The position numbers and the translations under genes were made by a program. Below, in pieces: positions 12,072 through 12,851 of a stretch of DNA of 12,851 nt (its first letter is position 1; each line of letters begins with the position of its first letter). Location of the stretch: assembly GCA_937894495.1 (NCBI GenBank), contig CALCRR010000132.1, positions 1-12,851 on the forward strand, read 5' to 3'. The stretch is from an uncultured Ruminococcus sp. GTDB taxonomy: Bacteria > Bacillota > Clostridia > Oscillospirales > Ruminococcaceae. The notes under the pieces are model-generated. The model worked only from the letters and a program-made list of their open reading frames with translations. It made no database searches and was not told the DNA's origin.

Positions 12072-12518
12072 ATGGAAAAGGACAGGATATTGAAGCTGAT
12101 AAAGAAACCCAAAAAAGGATTGCTGAGGATCGTATTCAGCCGCCTTGTGGTTGTGTTTCTGATGCTTGGATTACAGATATTCCTTTATATTGCGTTCTTT
12201 GCGCTGATCAGTCAGTTTCTTCCGCAATTTGCGGTATTTCAGTCAATTTTCGCATTTGGAATGGTAATATACCTTTTTAACAACAAAATGGATTCCTCTG
12301 CAAAACTCACATGGCTTGCGCTGATCGCAGTTCTTCCAATATTCGGAGCCTTTCTGCTTGCCTTTACACAGAGAATAGCAACTTCTATGGGAAATAGCCT
12401 GCTTGATCCGCTTTCAAAAGAGTTTATAAAGCCTTTCCTATTGCTTTCACTTATGTCTGTGTTATCGCTTGTCTGCTATTTGATGTACATAAAGAAACGC
12501 AGCCGTACTGACATTTGA
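12072..12518 (+). CDS. Truncated cardiolipin-synthase-like membrane protein (PLDc_N only)
   Basis: The ATG at 12072 follows GAGGTGG by 7 bases; the longer in-frame start at 12030 lacks a ribosome site. Residues 1-100 look like the N-terminal membrane part of a Firmicute cardiolipin synthase: a basic start (KKPKKGLLRIVFSR), a first helix (~24-50), a second helix (~54-69), then the diagnostic NNKMDSSAKLTWLALIAVLP and IFGAFLL of the PLDc_N domain. A real synthase has ~480-520 residues and two HKD phospholipase-D motifs. None of that is here: after residue 100 the sequence changes to RIATSMGNSLLDPLSKEFIK and one more helix, ending KKRSRTDI. The protein is therefore either a truncated gene joined to foreign coding sequence or a standalone membrane protein using this domain. 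It probably has no synthase activity. It is divergent from tetR and likely controlled by it. Confidence 0.7.
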   Translation: MEKDRILKLIKKPKKGLLRIVFSRLVVVFLMLGLQIFLYIAFFALISQFLPQFAVFQSIFAFGMVIYLFNNKMDSSAKLTWLALIAVLPIFGAFLLAFTQRIATSMGNSLLDPLSKEFIKPFLLLSLMSVLSLVCYLMYIKKRSRTDI

Positions 12519-12592
12519 ACATTCGTAAATATATCGTTGTCCATCGGAAGGAGTGTACCGTCAAGATCGAATAATACTGTTGTGATACTCAT
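12476..12592 (-). pseudogene. HAD-superfamily hydrolase, N-terminal fragment
   Basis: From an ATG with first base at 12592, 8 bases after GAGG, the minus strand reads MSITTVLFDLDGTLLPMDND then IFTN. FDLDGT carries the two catalytic aspartates of HAD motif I. Homologous enzymes continue for ~200-230 residues, but here the frame runs antisense through the tail of the membrane gene and stops at a TAG (12478-12476) after 38 codons. Motifs II-IV are absent. The break lies near 12515-12525, directly at the end of the cardiolipin-synthase-like gene, so both genes are cut or joined at one junction. The good start signals suggest the gene was functional before the rearrangement. It lies 16 bases after the next gene on the same strand. 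Confidence 0.8.
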
Positions 12593-12608
12593 ATTTCTGC
12601 CTCATTAT

Positions 12609-12851
12609 TCAGAGCAGTTCCAGCCCATAGGTCTTTACATCACCGTTCACTGCATCAAATATCCATTCACCGACGCTTCTGTCGTTTCCGAGCTTGTCGA
12701 ACACGTTGGAAGATATGATCGTATGCTGGGTGTTATGGGTGTTTGCATCTTCTCCGCAGCTCCAGATATAAATGCCCACATCGGGGATATTCGTCTGCAA
12801 GCCGTTTACCATTTCTCTCAGATCACGCTGGAAGTTATCGCCAAGCTCTTT
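12609..12851 (-). CDS. C-terminal part of an unrecognised protein, runs off the right edge
   Basis: The minus-strand frame is open from the window edge to a TAA at 12611-12609, giving 80 residues. The internal ATG at 12812 is not a start, because the frame continues upstream with KELGDNFQRDLREMV. Visible segments are IPDVGIYIWSCGEDAN, then THNTQHTIISSNVFDKLG and VGEWIFDAVN. Alternating strand-like hydrophobic stretches followed by polar loops with His and Ser suggest the end of an alpha/beta enzyme, perhaps an esterase-like fold, but I do not recognise the family. No membrane segment is seen in this part. The HAD fragment follows after 16 bases on the same strand with its own ribosome site, so the two were probably co-transcribed. 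Confidence 0.6.
   Translation of the reverse strand, partial: KELGDNFQRDLREMVNGLQTNIPDVGIYIWSCGEDANTHNTQHTIISSNVFDKLGNDRSVGEWIFDAVNGDVKTYGLELL

Overview
The window looks like accessory DNA from a Gram-positive gut Firmicute, most likely Ruminococcus/Oscillospiraceae. The signs are strong GGAGG-type ribosome sites, TTGACA/TATAAT promoters, moderate GC, Tn4451-like (TnpX/TnpW-type) transposon debris, and protein flavours typical of that group. This placement rests on reading alone, not on a search.

Layout. (1) Positions 1-860 hold mobile-element debris: a small TnpW-like frame, the zinc-ribbon end of a large serine recombinase whose body is missing, and a 76-residue hypothetical protein. (2) Positions 862-7869 hold one intact co-directional operon with overlapping or abutting genes: a TetR regulator behind a near-consensus promoter with an inverted repeat across the -35 box, two full-length half-ABC transporters of the YbtP/YbtQ (Irp6/7) type, then a complete ECF module with an S component of the MptD/Trep_Strep type, a T component, and a fused double ATPase. 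(3) Positions 7870-8494 hold no intact gene: a hairpin-rich stretch, the last ~34 codons of an unrelated ABC exporter, and a strong bidirectional terminator. (4) Positions 8495-10573 (minus strand) hold the remains of a Nik/Opp/Dpp-type importer: two intact ATPases and a permease lacking its N-terminal third, with no binding protein and no second permease. (5) Positions 10676-11431 hold more mobile-element debris: a terminator, a 70-residue small gene, and a long inverted duplication whose two arms both encode the same basic C-terminal tail. (6) Positions 11415-12518 hold a TetR gene divergent from a short membrane gene that starts like cardiolipin synthase but ends early; two promoters with overlapping -10 boxes lie between them. 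(7) Positions 12476-12851 (minus) hold an HAD hydrolase cut off after its first motif, and the end of an unrecognised gene that runs off the right edge.

How the genes work together. The central operon is the only complete system. Half-transporters of the YbtPQ type next to a dedicated ECF transporter resemble, from memory, the uptake part of siderophore loci such as equibactin in Streptococcus equi. Here there are no biosynthetic (NRPS) genes, which fits scavenging of a metallophore or other small molecule made elsewhere. The substrate is inferred, not shown. Almost everything on either side is truncated, so the operon sits as an intact cargo among several rearrangement junctions.
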